From: Mimachlamys varia
Lineage: Eukaryota; Mollusca; Bivalvia; Pectinida; Pectinidae
Direction: 5' to 3'
Length of the DNA: 64,000 bases
Assembly: GCA_947623455.1 (NCBI GenBank)
Contig: OX392527.1
Location: forward strand, 6,940,001-7,004,000
The notes under the pieces are model-generated. The model was given only the letters and a program-made list of their open reading frames with translations. It was not told the origin of the DNA and ran no database searches. Positions 34,750-49,400 of this stretch are shown one piece after another (positions within the stretch are counted from its first letter, which is position 1; every line of letters begins with the position of its first letter). The position numbers and the translations under genes are program-made.

Positions 34750-37700
34750 CCTAGTTATCATCCTGTTACAACATACACTGTACCTTACGAGTTATCTCCC
34801 TGTTGCTACATACACTGTACCTTCCTAGTTATCTCCCTGTTACTACATACACTGTACCTTCCTAGTTATACCCCTGTAACTACATACACTGTACCTTCCT
34901 AGTTATCTCCCTGTTACTACATACACTGTACCTGACGAGTTATCTCCCTGTTACTACATACACTGTACATTACGAGTTATCTCCCTGTTACTACATACAT
35001 TGTACCTTACGAGTTATCTCCCTGTAACTACATACACTGTACCTTGCGAGTTATCTCCCTGTAACTACATACACTGTACCTTCCTAGTTATCTCCCTGTA
35101 ACTACATACACTGTACCTTCCTAGTTATCTCCCTGTAACTAAATACACTGTACCTTCCTAGTTATCTCTCTGTAACTACATACACTGTACCTTCCTAGTT
35201 ATCTCCCTGTAACTACATACACTGTACCTTCCTAGTTATCTCCCTGTTACTACATACACTGTACCTTACGAGTTATATCCCTGTAACTACATACACTGTA
35301 CCTTACGAGTTATATCCCTGTTACTACATACACTGTTCCTTCCTAGTTATCTCCCTGTAACTACATACACTGTACTTTTCGAGTTATCTCCCTGTTACTA
35401 CATACACTGTACCTTACTAGTTATCTCTCTGTAACTACATACACTGTACCTTCCTAGTTATCTCCCTGTAACTACATACACTGTACCTTCCTAGTTATCT
35501 CCCTGTTACTACATACACTGTACCTTACGAGTTATATCCCTGTAACTACATACACTGTACCTTACGAGTTATATCCCTGTTACTACATACACTGTACCTT
35601 CCTAGTTATCTCCCTGTAACTACATACACTGTACCTTACGAGTTATCTCCCTGTTACTACATACACTGTACCTTACGAGTTATCTCCCTGTTACGACATA
35701 CACTGTACCTTACGAGTTATCTCCCTGTTACGACATACACTGTACCTTACGAGTTATCTCCCTGTTACGACATACACTGTACCTTACGAGTTATCTCCCT
35801 GTTACTACATACACTGTAACTTCATAGTTATCTCCCTGTTACTACATACACTGTACCTTTCTAGTTATCTCCCTGTAACTACATACACTGCACCTTCCTA
35901 GTTATCTCCCTGTAACTACATACACTGTACCTTCCTAGTTATTCCCCTGTAACTACATACACTGTACCTTCCTAGTTATCTCCCTGTAACTACATACACT
36001 GTACCTTCCTAGTTATCTCCCTGTTACTACATACACAGTACCTTCCTAGTTATCTCCATGTTACTACATACACTGTACCTTACGAGTTATCTCCCTGTTA
36101 CTACATACACTGTACCTTCCTAGTTATCTCCCTGTTACTACATACACAGTACCTTCCTAGTTATACCCCTGTAACTACATACACTGTACCTTCCTAGTTA
36201 TCTCCCTGTTACTACATACACTGTACCTTACGAGTTATCTCCATGTTACTACATACACTGTACCTTCCTAGTTATCTCCCTGTTACTACATACACTGTAC
36301 CTTCCTAGTTATCTCCCTGTTACTACATACACTGTACCTTACGAGTTATCTCCCTGTTACTACATACACTGTACCTTCCTAGTTATCATCCTGTTACAAC
36401 ATACACTGTACCTTACGAGTTATCTCCCTGTTGCTACATACACTGTACCTTCCTAGTTATCTCCCTGTTACTACATACACTGTACCTTCCTAGTTATACC
36501 CCTGTAACTACATACACTGTACCTTCCTAGTTATCTCTCTGTTACTACATACACTGTACCTGACGAGTTATCTCCCTGTTACTACATACACTGTACATTA
36601 CGAGTTATCTCCCTGTTACTACATACATTGTACCTTACGAGTTATCTCCCTGTAACTACATACACTGTACCTTGCGAGTTATCTCCCTGTAACTACATAC
36701 ACTGTACCTTCCTAGTTATCTCCCTGTAACTACATACACTGTACCTTCCTAGTTATCTCCCTGTAACTAAATACACTGTACCTTCCTAGTTATCTCTCTG
36801 TAACTACATACACTGTACCTTCCTAGTTATCTCCCTGTAACTACATACACTGTACCTTCCTAGTTATCTCCCTGTTACTACATACACTGTACCTTACGAG
36901 TTATATCCCTGTAACTACATACACTGTACCTTACGAGTTATATCCCTGTTACTACATACACTGTTCCTTCCTAGTTATCTCCCTGTAACTACATACACTG
37001 TACTTTTCGAGTTATCTCCCTGTTACTACATACACTGTACCTTACTAGTTATCTCTCTGTAACTACATACACTGTACCTTCCTAGTTATCTCCCTGTAAC
37101 TACATACACTGTACCTTCCTAGTTATCTCCCTGTTACTACATACACTGTACCTTACGAGTTATATCCCTGTAACTACATACACTGTACCTTACGAGTTAT
37201 ATCCCTGTTACTACATACACTGTACCTTCCTAGTTATCTCCCTGTAACTACATACACTGTACCTTACGAGTTATCTCCCTGTTACTACATACACTGTACC
37301 TTACGAGTTATCTCCCTGTTACGACATACACTGTACCTTACGAGTTATCTCCCTGTTACGACATACACTGTACCTTACGAGTTATCTCCCTGTTACGACA
37401 TACACTGTACCTTACGAGTTATCTCCCTGTTACTACATACACTGTAACTTCATAGTTATCTCCCTGTTACTACATACACTGTACCTTTCTAGTTATCTCC
37501 CTGTAACTACATACACTGCACCTTCCTAGTTATCTCCCTGTAACTACATACACTGTACCTTCCTAGTTATTCCCCTGTAACTACATACACTGTACCTTCC
37601 TAGTTATCTCCCTGTAACTACATACACTGTACCTTCCTAGTTATCTCCCTGTTACTACATACACAGTACCTTCCTAGTTATCTCCATGTTACTACATACA

Positions 37701-38000
37701 CTGTACCTTACGAGTTATCTCCCTGTTACTACATACACTGTACCTTCCTAGTTATCTCCCTGTTACTACATACACAGTACCTTCCTAGTTATACCCCTGT
37801 AACTACATACACTGTACCTTCCTAGTTATCTCCCTGTTACTACATACACTGTACCTTACGAGTTATCTCCATGTTACTACATACACTGTACCTTCCTAGT
37901 TATCTCCCTGTTACTACATACACTGTACCTTCCTAGTTATCTCCCTGTTACTACATACACTGTACCTTACGAGTTATCTCCCTGTTACTACATACACTGT
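34750..38000. repeat. Tandem pair of 1628-bp higher-order repeats in the 37-bp array
   Basis: Rare variants recur at exactly 1628 bp (44 units): CTGTACATTACGAG (34963 and 36591), CACTGCACCTTCC (near 35886 and 37514), and TTATTCCCCTG (near 35941 and 37569). Block edges are approximate. Confidence 0.88.
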
Positions 38001-41000
38001 ACCTTCCTAGTTATCTCCCTGTTACTACATACACAGTACCTTCCTAGTTATCTCCCTGTTACTACATACACTGTACCTTCCTAGTTATCTCCCTGTTACT
38101 ACATACACTGTACCTTCCTAGTTATCTCCCTGTTACTACATACACAGTACCTTCCTAGTTATCTCCCTGTTACTACATACACTGTACCTTACGAGTTATC
38201 TCCCTGTTACTACATACACTGTACCTTCATAGTTATCTCCATGTTACTACATACACTGTACCTTCATAGTTATCTCCCTGTTAATACATACACTGTACCT
38301 TCCTAGTTATCTCCCTGTTACTACATACACTGTACCTTACGAGTTATCTCCCTGTTACTACATACACTGTACCTTCCTAGTTATCTCCCTGTTACTACAT
38401 ACACAGTACCTTCCTAGTTATCTCCATGTTACTACATACACTGTACCTTCATAGTTATCTCCATGTTACTACATACACTGTACCTTACGAGTTATCTTCC
38501 TGTTACAACATACACTGTACCTTCCTAGTTATCTCCCTGTTACTACATACACTGTACCTTACGAGTTATCTCCCTGTTACTACATACACTGTACCTTCCT
38601 AGTTATCTCCCTGTTACTACATACACTGTACCTTACGAGTTATCTTCCTGTTACTACATACACTGTACCTTCCTAGTTATCTCCCTGTTACTACATACAC
38701 TGTACCTTCCTAGTTATCTCCCTGTTACTACATACACTGTACCTTACGAGTTATCTTCCTGTTACTACATACACTGTACCTTCCTAGTTATCTCCCTGTT
38801 ACTACATACACTGTACCTTACGAGTTATCTCCCTGTTACTACATACACTGTACCTTCCTAGTTATCTCCCTCTTGCTATATACACAGTACCTTCCTAGTT
38901 ATCTCCCTGTTACTACATACACTGTACCTTCCTAGTTATCTCCCTGTTACTACATACACAGTACCTTCCTAGTTATCTCCCTGTTACTACATACACAGTA
39001 CCTTCCTAGTTATCTCCCTGTTACTACATACACTGTACCTTCCTAGTTATCTCCCTCTTACTATATACACAGTACCTTCCTAGTTATCTCCCTGTTACTA
39101 CACACAGTGTACCTTACGAGTTATCTCCCTGTTACTACATACACTGTACCTTCCTAGTTATCTCCCTGTTACTACATACACAGTACCTTCCTAGTTATCT
39201 CCCTGTTACTACATACACAGTACCTTCCTAGTTATCTCCCTGTTACTACATACACTGTACCTTCCTAGTTATCTCCCTGTTACTACAGACACTGTACCTT
39301 ACGAGTTATCTCCCTGTTACTACACACAGTGTACCTTACGAGTTATATCCCTGTTACTACATACACTGTACCTTCCTAGTTATCTTCCTGTTACTACATA
39401 CACTGTACCTTCCTAGTTATCTCCCTGTTACTACATACACAGTACCTTCCTAGTTATCTCCCTGTTACTACATACACTGTACCTTCCTAGTTATCTCCCT
39501 GTAACTACATACACTGTACCTTACGAGTTATCTCCCTGTTACTACATACACAGTACCTTCCTAGTTATCTCCCTGTTACTACATACACAGTACCTTCCTA
39601 GTTATCTCCCTGTTACTACATACACTGTACCTTCCTAGTTATCTCCATGTAACTACATACACTGTACCTTCCTAGTTATCTCCCTGTTACTACATACACA
39701 GTACCTTCCTAGTTATCTCCATGTTACTACATACACTGTACCTTCATAGTTATCTCCCTGTTAATACATACACAGTACCTTCCTAGTTATCTCCCTGTAA
39801 CTACATACACAGTACCTTCCTAGTTATCTCCCTGTTACTACATACACTGTACCTTCCTAGTTATCTCCCTGTTACTACATACACAGTACCTTCCTAGTTA
39901 TCTCCATGTTACTACATACACTGTACCTTCCTAGTTATCTCCCTGTTACTACATACACTGTACCTTCCTAGTTATCTCCATGTTACTACATACACTGTAC
40001 CTTCCTAGTTATCTCCATGTTACTACACACACTGTACCTTCCTAGTTATCTCCCTGTTACTACATACACAGTACCTTCCTAGTTATCTCCCTGTTACTAC
40101 ATACACTGTACCTTACGAGTTATCTCCCTGTTACTACATACACTGTACCTTCCTAGTTATCTCCCTGTTACTACATACACTGTACCTTCCTAGTTATCTC
40201 CCTGTTACTACATACACAGTACCTTCCTAGTTATCTCCATGTTACTACATACACTGTACCTTCCTAGTTATCTCCATGTTACTACATACACTGTACCTTC
40301 ATAGTTATCTCCCTGTTAATACATACACAGTACCTTCCTAGTTATCTCCCTGTTATTACATACACTGTACCTTACGAGTTATCTCCCTGTTACTACATAC
40401 ACTGTACCTTACGAGTTATCTCCCTGTTACTACATACACTGTACCTTCATAGTTATCTCCCTGTTACTACATACACAGTACCTTCCTAGTTATCTCCCTG
40501 TTACTACATACACTGTACCTTCCTAGTTATCTCCCTGTTACTACATACACTGTACCTTCCTAGTTATCTCCATGTTACTACATACACTGTACCTTCATAG
40601 TTATCTCCCTGTTAATACATACACAGTACCTTCCTAGTTATCTCCCTGTTACTACATACACTGTACCTTCCTAGTTATCTCCCTGTTACTACATACACTG
40701 TACCTTACGAGTTATCTTCCTGTTACTACATACACTGTACCTTCCTAGTTATCTCCCTGTTACTACATACACTGTACCTTACGAGTTATCTCCCTGTTAC
40801 TACATACACTGTACCTTCCTAGTTATCTCCCTCTTACTATATACACAGTACCTTCCTAGTTATCTCCCTGTTACTACATACACTGTACCTTCCTAGTTAT
40901 CTCCCTGTTACTACATACACAGTACCTTCCTAGTTATCTCCCTGTTACTACATACACAGTACCTTCCTAGTTATCTCCCTGTTACTACATACACTGTACC

Positions 41001-44000
41001 TTCCTAGTTATCTCCCTCTTACTATATACACAGTACCTTCCTAGTTATCTCCCTGTTACTACATACACAGTACCTTCCTAGTTATCTCCCTGTTACTACA
41101 TACACAGTACCTTCCTAGTTATCTCCCTGTTACTACATACACTGTACCTTCCTAGTTATCTCCCTGTTACTACATACACTGTATCTTCCTAGTTATCTCC
41201 CTGTTACTACAGACACTGTACCTTACGAGTTATCTCCCTGTTACTACACACAGTGTACCTTACGAGTTATATCCCTGTTACTACATACACTGTACCTTCC
41301 TAGTTATCTTCCTGTTACTACATACACTGTACCTTCCTAGTTATCTCCCTGTTACTACATACACAGTACCTTCCTGGTTATCTCCCTGTTACTACATACA
41401 CTGTACCTTCCTAGTTATCTCCCTGTAACTACATACACTGTACCTTACGAGTTATCTCCCTGTTACTACATACACAGTACCTTCCTAGTTATCTCCCTGT
41501 TACTACATACACAGTACCTTCCTAGTTATCTCCCTGTTACTACATACACAGTACCTTCCTAGTTATCTCCCTGTTACTACATACACAGTACCTTCCTAGT
41601 TATCTCCCTGTTACTACATATACTGTACCTTCCTAGTTATCTCCCTGTTACTACATACACAGTACCTTCCTAGTTATCTCCCTGTTACTACATATACTGT
41701 ACCTTCCTAGTTATCTCCCTGTTACTACATACACAGTACCTTCCTAGTTATCTCCATGTTACTACATACACTGTACCTTCATAGTTATCTCCCTGTTAAT
41801 ACATACACAGTACCTTCCTAGTTATCTCCCTGTAACTACATACACAGTACCTTCCTAGTTATCTCCCTGTTACTACATACACTGTACCTTCCTAGTTATC
41901 TCCCTGTTACTACATACACAGTACCTTCCTAGTTATCTCCATGTTACTACATACACTGTACCTTCCTAGTTATCTCCCTGTTACTACATACACTGTACCT
42001 TCCTAGTTATCTCCATGTTACTACATACACTGTACCTTCCTAGTTATCTCCATGTTACTACACACACTGTACCTTCCTAGTTATCTCCCTGTTACTACAT
42101 ACACAGTACCTTCCTAGTTATCTCCCTGTTACTACATACACTGTACCTTACGAGTTATCTCCCTGTTACTACATACACTGTACCTTCCTAGTTATCTCCC
42201 TGTTACTACCTACACTGTACCTTCCTAGTTATCTCCCTGTTACTACATACACAGTACCTTCCTAGTTATCTCCATGTTACTACATACACTGTACCTTCCT
42301 AGTTATCTCCATGTTACTACATACACTGTACCTTCATAGTTATCTCCCTGTTAATACATACACAGTACCTTCCTAGTTATCTCCCTGTTACTACATACAC
42401 TGTACCTTACGAGTTATCTCCCTGTTACTACATACACTGTACCTTCCTAGTTATCTCCCTGTTACTACATACACTGTACCTTCATAGTTATCTCCATGTT
42501 ACTACATACACTGTACCTTACGAGTTATCTTCCTGTTACAACATACACTGTACCTTCCTAGTTATCTTCCTGTTACTACATACACTGTACCTTCCTAGTT
42601 ATCTCCCTGTTACTACATACACTGTACCTTCCTAGTTATCTCCCTGTTACTACATACACTGTACCTTACGAGTTATCTTCCTGTTACTACATACACTGTA
42701 CCTTCCTAGTTATCTCCCTGTTACTACATACACTGTACCTTACGAGTTATCTCCCTGTTACTACATACACTGTACCTTCCTAGTTATCTCCCTCTTACTA
42801 TATACACTGTACCTTCCTAGTTATCTCCCTGTTACTACATACACTGTAACTTGCGAGTTATCTCCCTGTTACTACATACACTGTACCTTCCTAATTATCT
42901 CCCTGTTACTACATACACTATAACTTACGAGTTATCTCCCTGTTACGACATACACTGTACCTTACCAGTTATCTCCCTGTTACTACATACACTGTACCTT
43001 CCTAGTTATCTCCCTGTTACTACATACACTGTACCTTACGAGTTATATCCTTGTTGCTACATACACGGTACCTTACGAGTTATATCCCTGTTACTACATA
43101 CACTGTTCCTTCCTAGTTATCTCCCTGTTACAACATACACTGTACCTTACGAGTTATCTCCCTGTTGCTACATACACTGTACCTTCCTAGTTATCTCCCT
43201 GTTACTACATACACTGTACCTTCCTAGTTATACCCCTGTTACTACATACATTGTACCTTACGAGTTATCTCCCTGTAACTACATACACTGTACCTTACGA
43301 GTTATCTCCATGTAACTACATACACAGTACCTTCCTAGTTATCTCCCTGTAACTACATACACTGTACCTTCCTAGTTATCTCCCTGTAACTACATACACT
43401 GTAACTTCCTATTTATCTCCCTGTAACTACATACACTGTACCTTCCTAGTTATCTCCCTGTTACTACATACACTGTACCTTACGAGTTATATCCCTGTTG
43501 CTACATACACTGTACCTTACGAGTTATCTCCCTGTTGCTACATAAACTGTACCTTCCTAGTTATCTCCATGTTACTACATACACTGTACCTTCCTAGTTA
43601 TCTCCCTGTTACAGCATACACAGTACCTTCCCAGTTATCTCCCTGTTACTACATACACTGTACCTTACGAGTTATCTCCCTGTTACTACATACACTGTAC
43701 CTTCCTAGTTATCTCCCTCTTACTATAAACACTGTACCTTCCTAGTTATCTCCCTGTTACTACATACACTGTAACTTGCGAGTTATCTCCCTGTTACTAC
43801 ATACACTGTACCTTCCTAATTATCTCCCTGTTACTACATACACTATAACTTACGAGTTATCTCCATGTTACTACATACACTGTACCTTCCTAGTTATCTC
43901 CCTGTTACTACATACACTGTACCTTACGAGTTATATCCCTGTTGCTACATACACGGTACCTTACGAGTTATATCCCTGTTACTACATACACTGTACCTTC

Positions 44001-46395
44001 CTAGTTATCTCCCTCTTACTATATACACTGTACCTTCCTAGTTATCTCCCTGTTACTACATACACTGTAACTTGCGAGTTATCTCCCTGTTACTACATAC
44101 ACTGTACCTTCCTAATTATCTCCCTGTTACTACATACACTATAACTTACGAGTTATCTCCCTGTTACGACATACACTGTACCTTACCAGTTATCTCCCTG
44201 TTACTACATACACTGTACCTTCCTAGTTATCTCCCTGTTACTACATACACTGTACCTTACGAGTTATATCCCTGTTGCTACATACACGGTACCTTACGAG
44301 TTATATCCCTGTTACTACATACACTGTTCCTTCCTAGTTATCTCCCTGTTACAACATACACTGTACCTTACGAGTTATCTCCCTGTTGCTACATACACTG
44401 TACCTTCCTAGTTATCTCCCTGTTACTACATACACTGTACCTTCCTAGTTATACCCCTGTAACTACATACACTGTACCTTCCTAGTTATCTCCCCGTAAC
44501 TACATACACTTTACCTTATGAGTTATCTCCCTGTAACTACATACACTGTACCTTCCTAGTTATCTCCCTGTTACTACATACACTGTACCTTACGAGTTAT
44601 ATCCCTGTTACTACATACACTGTACCTTACGAGTTATCTCCCTGTTACTACAGACACTGTACCTTACGAGTTATCTCCCTGTAACTACATACACTGTACC
44701 TTACGAGTTATCTCCATGTAACTACATACACAGTACCTTCCTAGTTATCTCCCTGTAACTACATACACTGTACCTTCCTAGTTATCTCCCTGTAACTACA
44801 TACACTGTACCTTCCTATTTATCTCCCTGTAACTACATACACTGTACCTTCCTAGTTATCTCCCTGTTACTACATACACTGTACCTTACGAGTTATATCC
44901 CTGTTGCTACATACACTGTACCTTACGAGTTATATCCCTGTTGCTACATACACTGTACCTTCCTAGTTATCTCCATGTTACTACATACACTGTACCTTCC
45001 TAGTTATCTCCCTGTTACAGCATACACAGTACCTTCCCAGTTATCTCCCTGTTACTACATACACTGTACCTTACGAGTTATCTCCCTGTTACTACATACA
45101 CTGTACCTTCCTAGTTATCTCCCTCTTACTATAAACACTGTACCTTCCTAGTTATCTCCCTGTTACTACATACACTGTAACTTGCGAGTTATCTCCCTGT
45201 TACTACATACACTGTACCTTCCTAATTATCTCCCTGTTACTACATACACTATAACTTACGAGTTATCTCCCTGTTACGACATACACTGTACCTTACCAGT
45301 TATCTCCCTGTTACTACATACACTGTACCTTCCTAGTTATCTCCCTGTTACTACATACACTGTACCTTACGAGTTATATCCCTGTTGCTACATACACTGT
45401 ACCTTCCTAGTTATATCCCTGTTACTACATACACTGTACCTTACGAGTTATATCCCTGTTACTACATACACTGTACCTTACGAGTTATATCCCTGTTACT
45501 ACATACACTGTTCCTTCCTAGTTATCTCCCTGTTACAACATACACTGTACCTTACGAGTTATCTCCCTGTTGCTACATACACTGTACCTTCCTAGTTATC
45601 TCCCTGTTACTACATACACTGTACCTTCCTAGTTATACCCCTGTAACTACATACACTGTACCTTCCTAGTTATCTCCCTGTAACTACATACACTTTACCT
45701 TATGAGTTATCTCCCTGTAACTACATACACTGTACCTTCCTAGTTATCTCCCTGTTACTACATACACTGTACCTTACGAGTTATATCCCTGTTACTACAT
45801 ACACTGTACCTTACGAGTTATCTCCCTGTTACTACAGACACTGTACCTTACGAGTTATCTCCCTGTTACTACATACATTGTACCTTACGAGTTATCTCCC
45901 TGTAACTACATACACTGTACCTTACGAGTTATCTCCTTGTAACCTCATACACTGTACCTTCCTAGTTATCCCCCTGTAACTACATACACTGTACCTTCCT
46001 AGTTATCTCCCTGTAACTACATACACTGTACCTTCCTAGTTATCTCCCTTTTACTACATACACTGTACCTTCCTAGTTATATCCCTGTTGCTACATACAC
46101 TGTTCCTTCCTAGTTATATTCCTATAACTACATACACTGTACTTTTCGAGTTATCTCCCTGTAACTACATACACTGTACCTTCCTAGTTATCTCCCTGTT
46201 ACAACATACACTGTAACTTCCTAGTTATCTCCCTGTTACTACATACACTGTACCTTACGAGTTATCTCCCTGTTACGACATACACCATACCTTACGAGTT
46301 ATCTCCCTGTTATTATATACACTGTATCTTACGAGTTATCTCCCCGTTACCATATACACTGTACTTTACGAGTTATCTCCCCGTTACTATATACA

Positions 46396-46470
46396 CAGCA
46401 CATGTTATGATATTGTTTTATACTAATTACACTGTACATTTTATTTTATCTCCCTCTAAACTGTACGCGT
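46396..46470. other. Junction between the 37-bp and 32-bp arrays
   Basis: Diverged sequence still shows broken 37-bp units (TTACACTGTACATT, TTATCTCCCTCTAA) before the first 32-bp units start with CCCTGTACGTATTATGG. There is no unique DNA here, only degraded repeat. Confidence 0.7.
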
Positions 46471-49400
46471 TAGGTACCCTGTACGTATTATGGTGATGTA
46501 TGTGTATACACTGTACGTATTATGGTGATGTATGTGTATACACTGTACGTATTATGGTGATGTATGTGTATACACTGAACGTATTATGGTATTGTATGTG
46601 TATACACTGTACGTATTATGGTGATGTATGTGTATACACTGTACGTATAATGGTGATGTATGTGTATACACTGTACGTATTATGGTGATGTATGTGTATA
46701 CACTGTACGTATTATGGTGATGTATGTGTATACCCTGTACGTATTATGGTATTGTATGTGTATACACTGTACGTATTATGGTGATGTATGTGTATACACT
46801 GTACGTATTATGGTGATGTATGTGTATACACTGTACGTATTATGGCATTGTATGTGTATACAGTGTAAGTATTATGGTGATGTACATGTATACCCTGTAC
46901 GTAATATGGTATTGTATGTGTATACACTTTACGTATTATGGTATTGTATGTGTATACACTGTACGTATTATGGTATTGTATGTGTATACACTGTACGTAT
47001 TATGGTATTGTATGTGTATACACTGTACGTATTATGGTGATGTATGTGTATACACTGTACGTAATATGGTATTGTATGTGTATACACTGTACGTATTATG
47101 GTGATATATGTGTATACACTGTACGTATTATGGTATTGTATGTGTATACACTGTACGTATTATGGTGATGTATGTGTATACACTGTACGTATTATGGTGA
47201 TGTATGTGTCTACACTGCACGTATTATGGTATTGTATGTGTATACACTGTACGTATTATGGTGATGTATGTGTATACCCTGTACGTATTATGGTATGGTA
47301 TGTGTATACACTGTACGTATTATGGTATTGTATGTGTATACACTGTACGTATTATGGTATTGTATGTGTATACACTGTACGTATTATGGTGATGTATGTG
47401 TATACACTGTATGTATTATGGTGATGTATGTGTATACACTGTACGTATTATGGTGATGTATGTGTATACACTGAACGTATTATGGTATTGTATGTGTATA
47501 CACTGTACGTATTATGGTATTGTATGTGTATACACTGTACGTATTATGGTGATGTATGTGTATACACTGTACGTATTATGGTGATGTTTGTGTATACACT
47601 GAACGTATTATGGTATTGTATGTGTATACACTGTACGTATTATGGTATTGTATGTGTATACACTGTACGTATTATGGTGATGTATGTGTATACACTGTAC
47701 GTATAATGGTGATGTATGTGTATACACTGTACGTATTATGGTGATGTATGTGTATACACTGTACGTATTATGGTGATGTATGTGTATACCCTGTACGTAT
47801 TATGGTATTGTATGTGTATACACTGTACGTATTATGGTGATGTATGTGTATACACTGTACGTATTATGGTGATGTATGTGTCTACACTGTACGTATTATG
47901 GTATTGTATGTGTATACACTGTACGTATTAGGGTATTGTATGTATATACACTGTACGTATTATGGTATTGTATGTGTATACACTGTACGTATTATGGTAT
48001 TGTATGTGTATACACTGTACGTAATATGGTATTGTATGTGTATACACTGTACGTATTATGGTGATATATGTGTATACACTGTACGTATTATGGTATTGTA
48101 TGTGTATACACTGTACGTATTATGGTGATGTATGTGTATACACTGTACGTATTATGGTGATGTATGTGTCTACACTGCACGTATTATGGTATTGTATGTG
48201 TATACACTGTACGTATTATGGTGATGTATGTGTATACCCTGTACGTATTATGGTATTGTATGTGTATACACTGTACGTATTATGGTATTGTATGTGTATA
48301 CACTGTACGTATTATGGTATTGTATGTGTATACACTGTACGTATTATGGTGATGTATGTGTATACACTGTATGTATTATGGTGATGTATGTGTATACACT
48401 GTACGTATTATGGTGATGTATGTGTATACACTGAACGTATTATGGTATTGTATGTGTATACACTGTACGTATTATGGTATTGTATGTGTATACACTGTAC
48501 GTATTATGGTGATGTATGTGTATACACTGTACGTATAATGGTGATGTATGTGTATACACTGTACGTATTATGGTGATGTATGTGTATACACTGTACGTAT
48601 TATGGTGATGTATGTGTATACCCTGTACGTATTATGGTATTGTATGTGTATACACTGTACGTATTATGGTGATGTATGTGTATACACTGTACGTATTATG
48701 GTGATGTATGTGTATACACTGTACGTATTATGGCATTGTATGTGTATACAGTGTACGTATTATGGTGATGTACGTGTATACACTGTACGTATTATGGTAT
48801 TGTATGTGTATATACTTTACGTATTATGGTATTGTATGTGTATACACTGTACGTATTATGGTATTGTATGTGTATACACTGTACGTATTATGGTATTGTA
48901 TGTGTATACACTGTACGTATTATGGTGATGTATGTGTATACACTGTACGTAATATGGTATTGTATGTGTATACACTGTACGTATTATGGTGATATATGTG
49001 TATACACTGTACGTATTATGGTATTGTATGTGTATACACTGTACGTATTATGGTGATGTATGTGTATACACTGTACGTATTATGGTGATGTATGTGTCTA
49101 CACTGCACGTATTATGGTATTGTATGTGTATACACTGTACGTATTATGGTGATGTATGTGTATACCCTGTACGTATTATGGTATTGTATGTGTATACACT
49201 GTACGTATTATGGTATTGTATGTGTATACACTGTACGTATTATGGTATTGTATGTGTATACACTGTACGTATTATGGTGATGTATGTGTATACACTGTAT
49301 GTATTATGGTGATGTATGTGTATACACTGTACGTATTATGGTGATGTATGTGTATACACTGTACGTATTATGGTATTGTATGTGTATACACTGTAGTATT

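Larger units (their letters stand above)
19586..46395. repeat. 37-bp minisatellite array (about 725 units, 26.8 kb)
   Basis: The unit is about 37 bp, with core AGTTATCTCCCTGTTACTAC followed by ATACACTGTACCTT. It varies at a few sites in near-binary fashion: CCTAG or ACGAG before TTATC, GTTAC or GTAAC, CACTGTA or CACAGTA, and an extra AT (ACATATACACTG) making 39-bp units. From about 29600 on, further variants appear (GTTGCTAC, TTATATCCC, ACGGTACC). It is the largest array here. Edge units near 46300 are diverged (CCCCGTTAC). Open frames of up to 154 codons follow from 37 being one more than a multiple of 3. Confidence 0.97.

Noticed and set aside
29602..45669. Repeated Tyr/Leu/Cys-rich frames in the 37-bp array
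   Set aside because: They derive directly from the repeat unit in rotating frames, with no non-repeat coding sequence attached.
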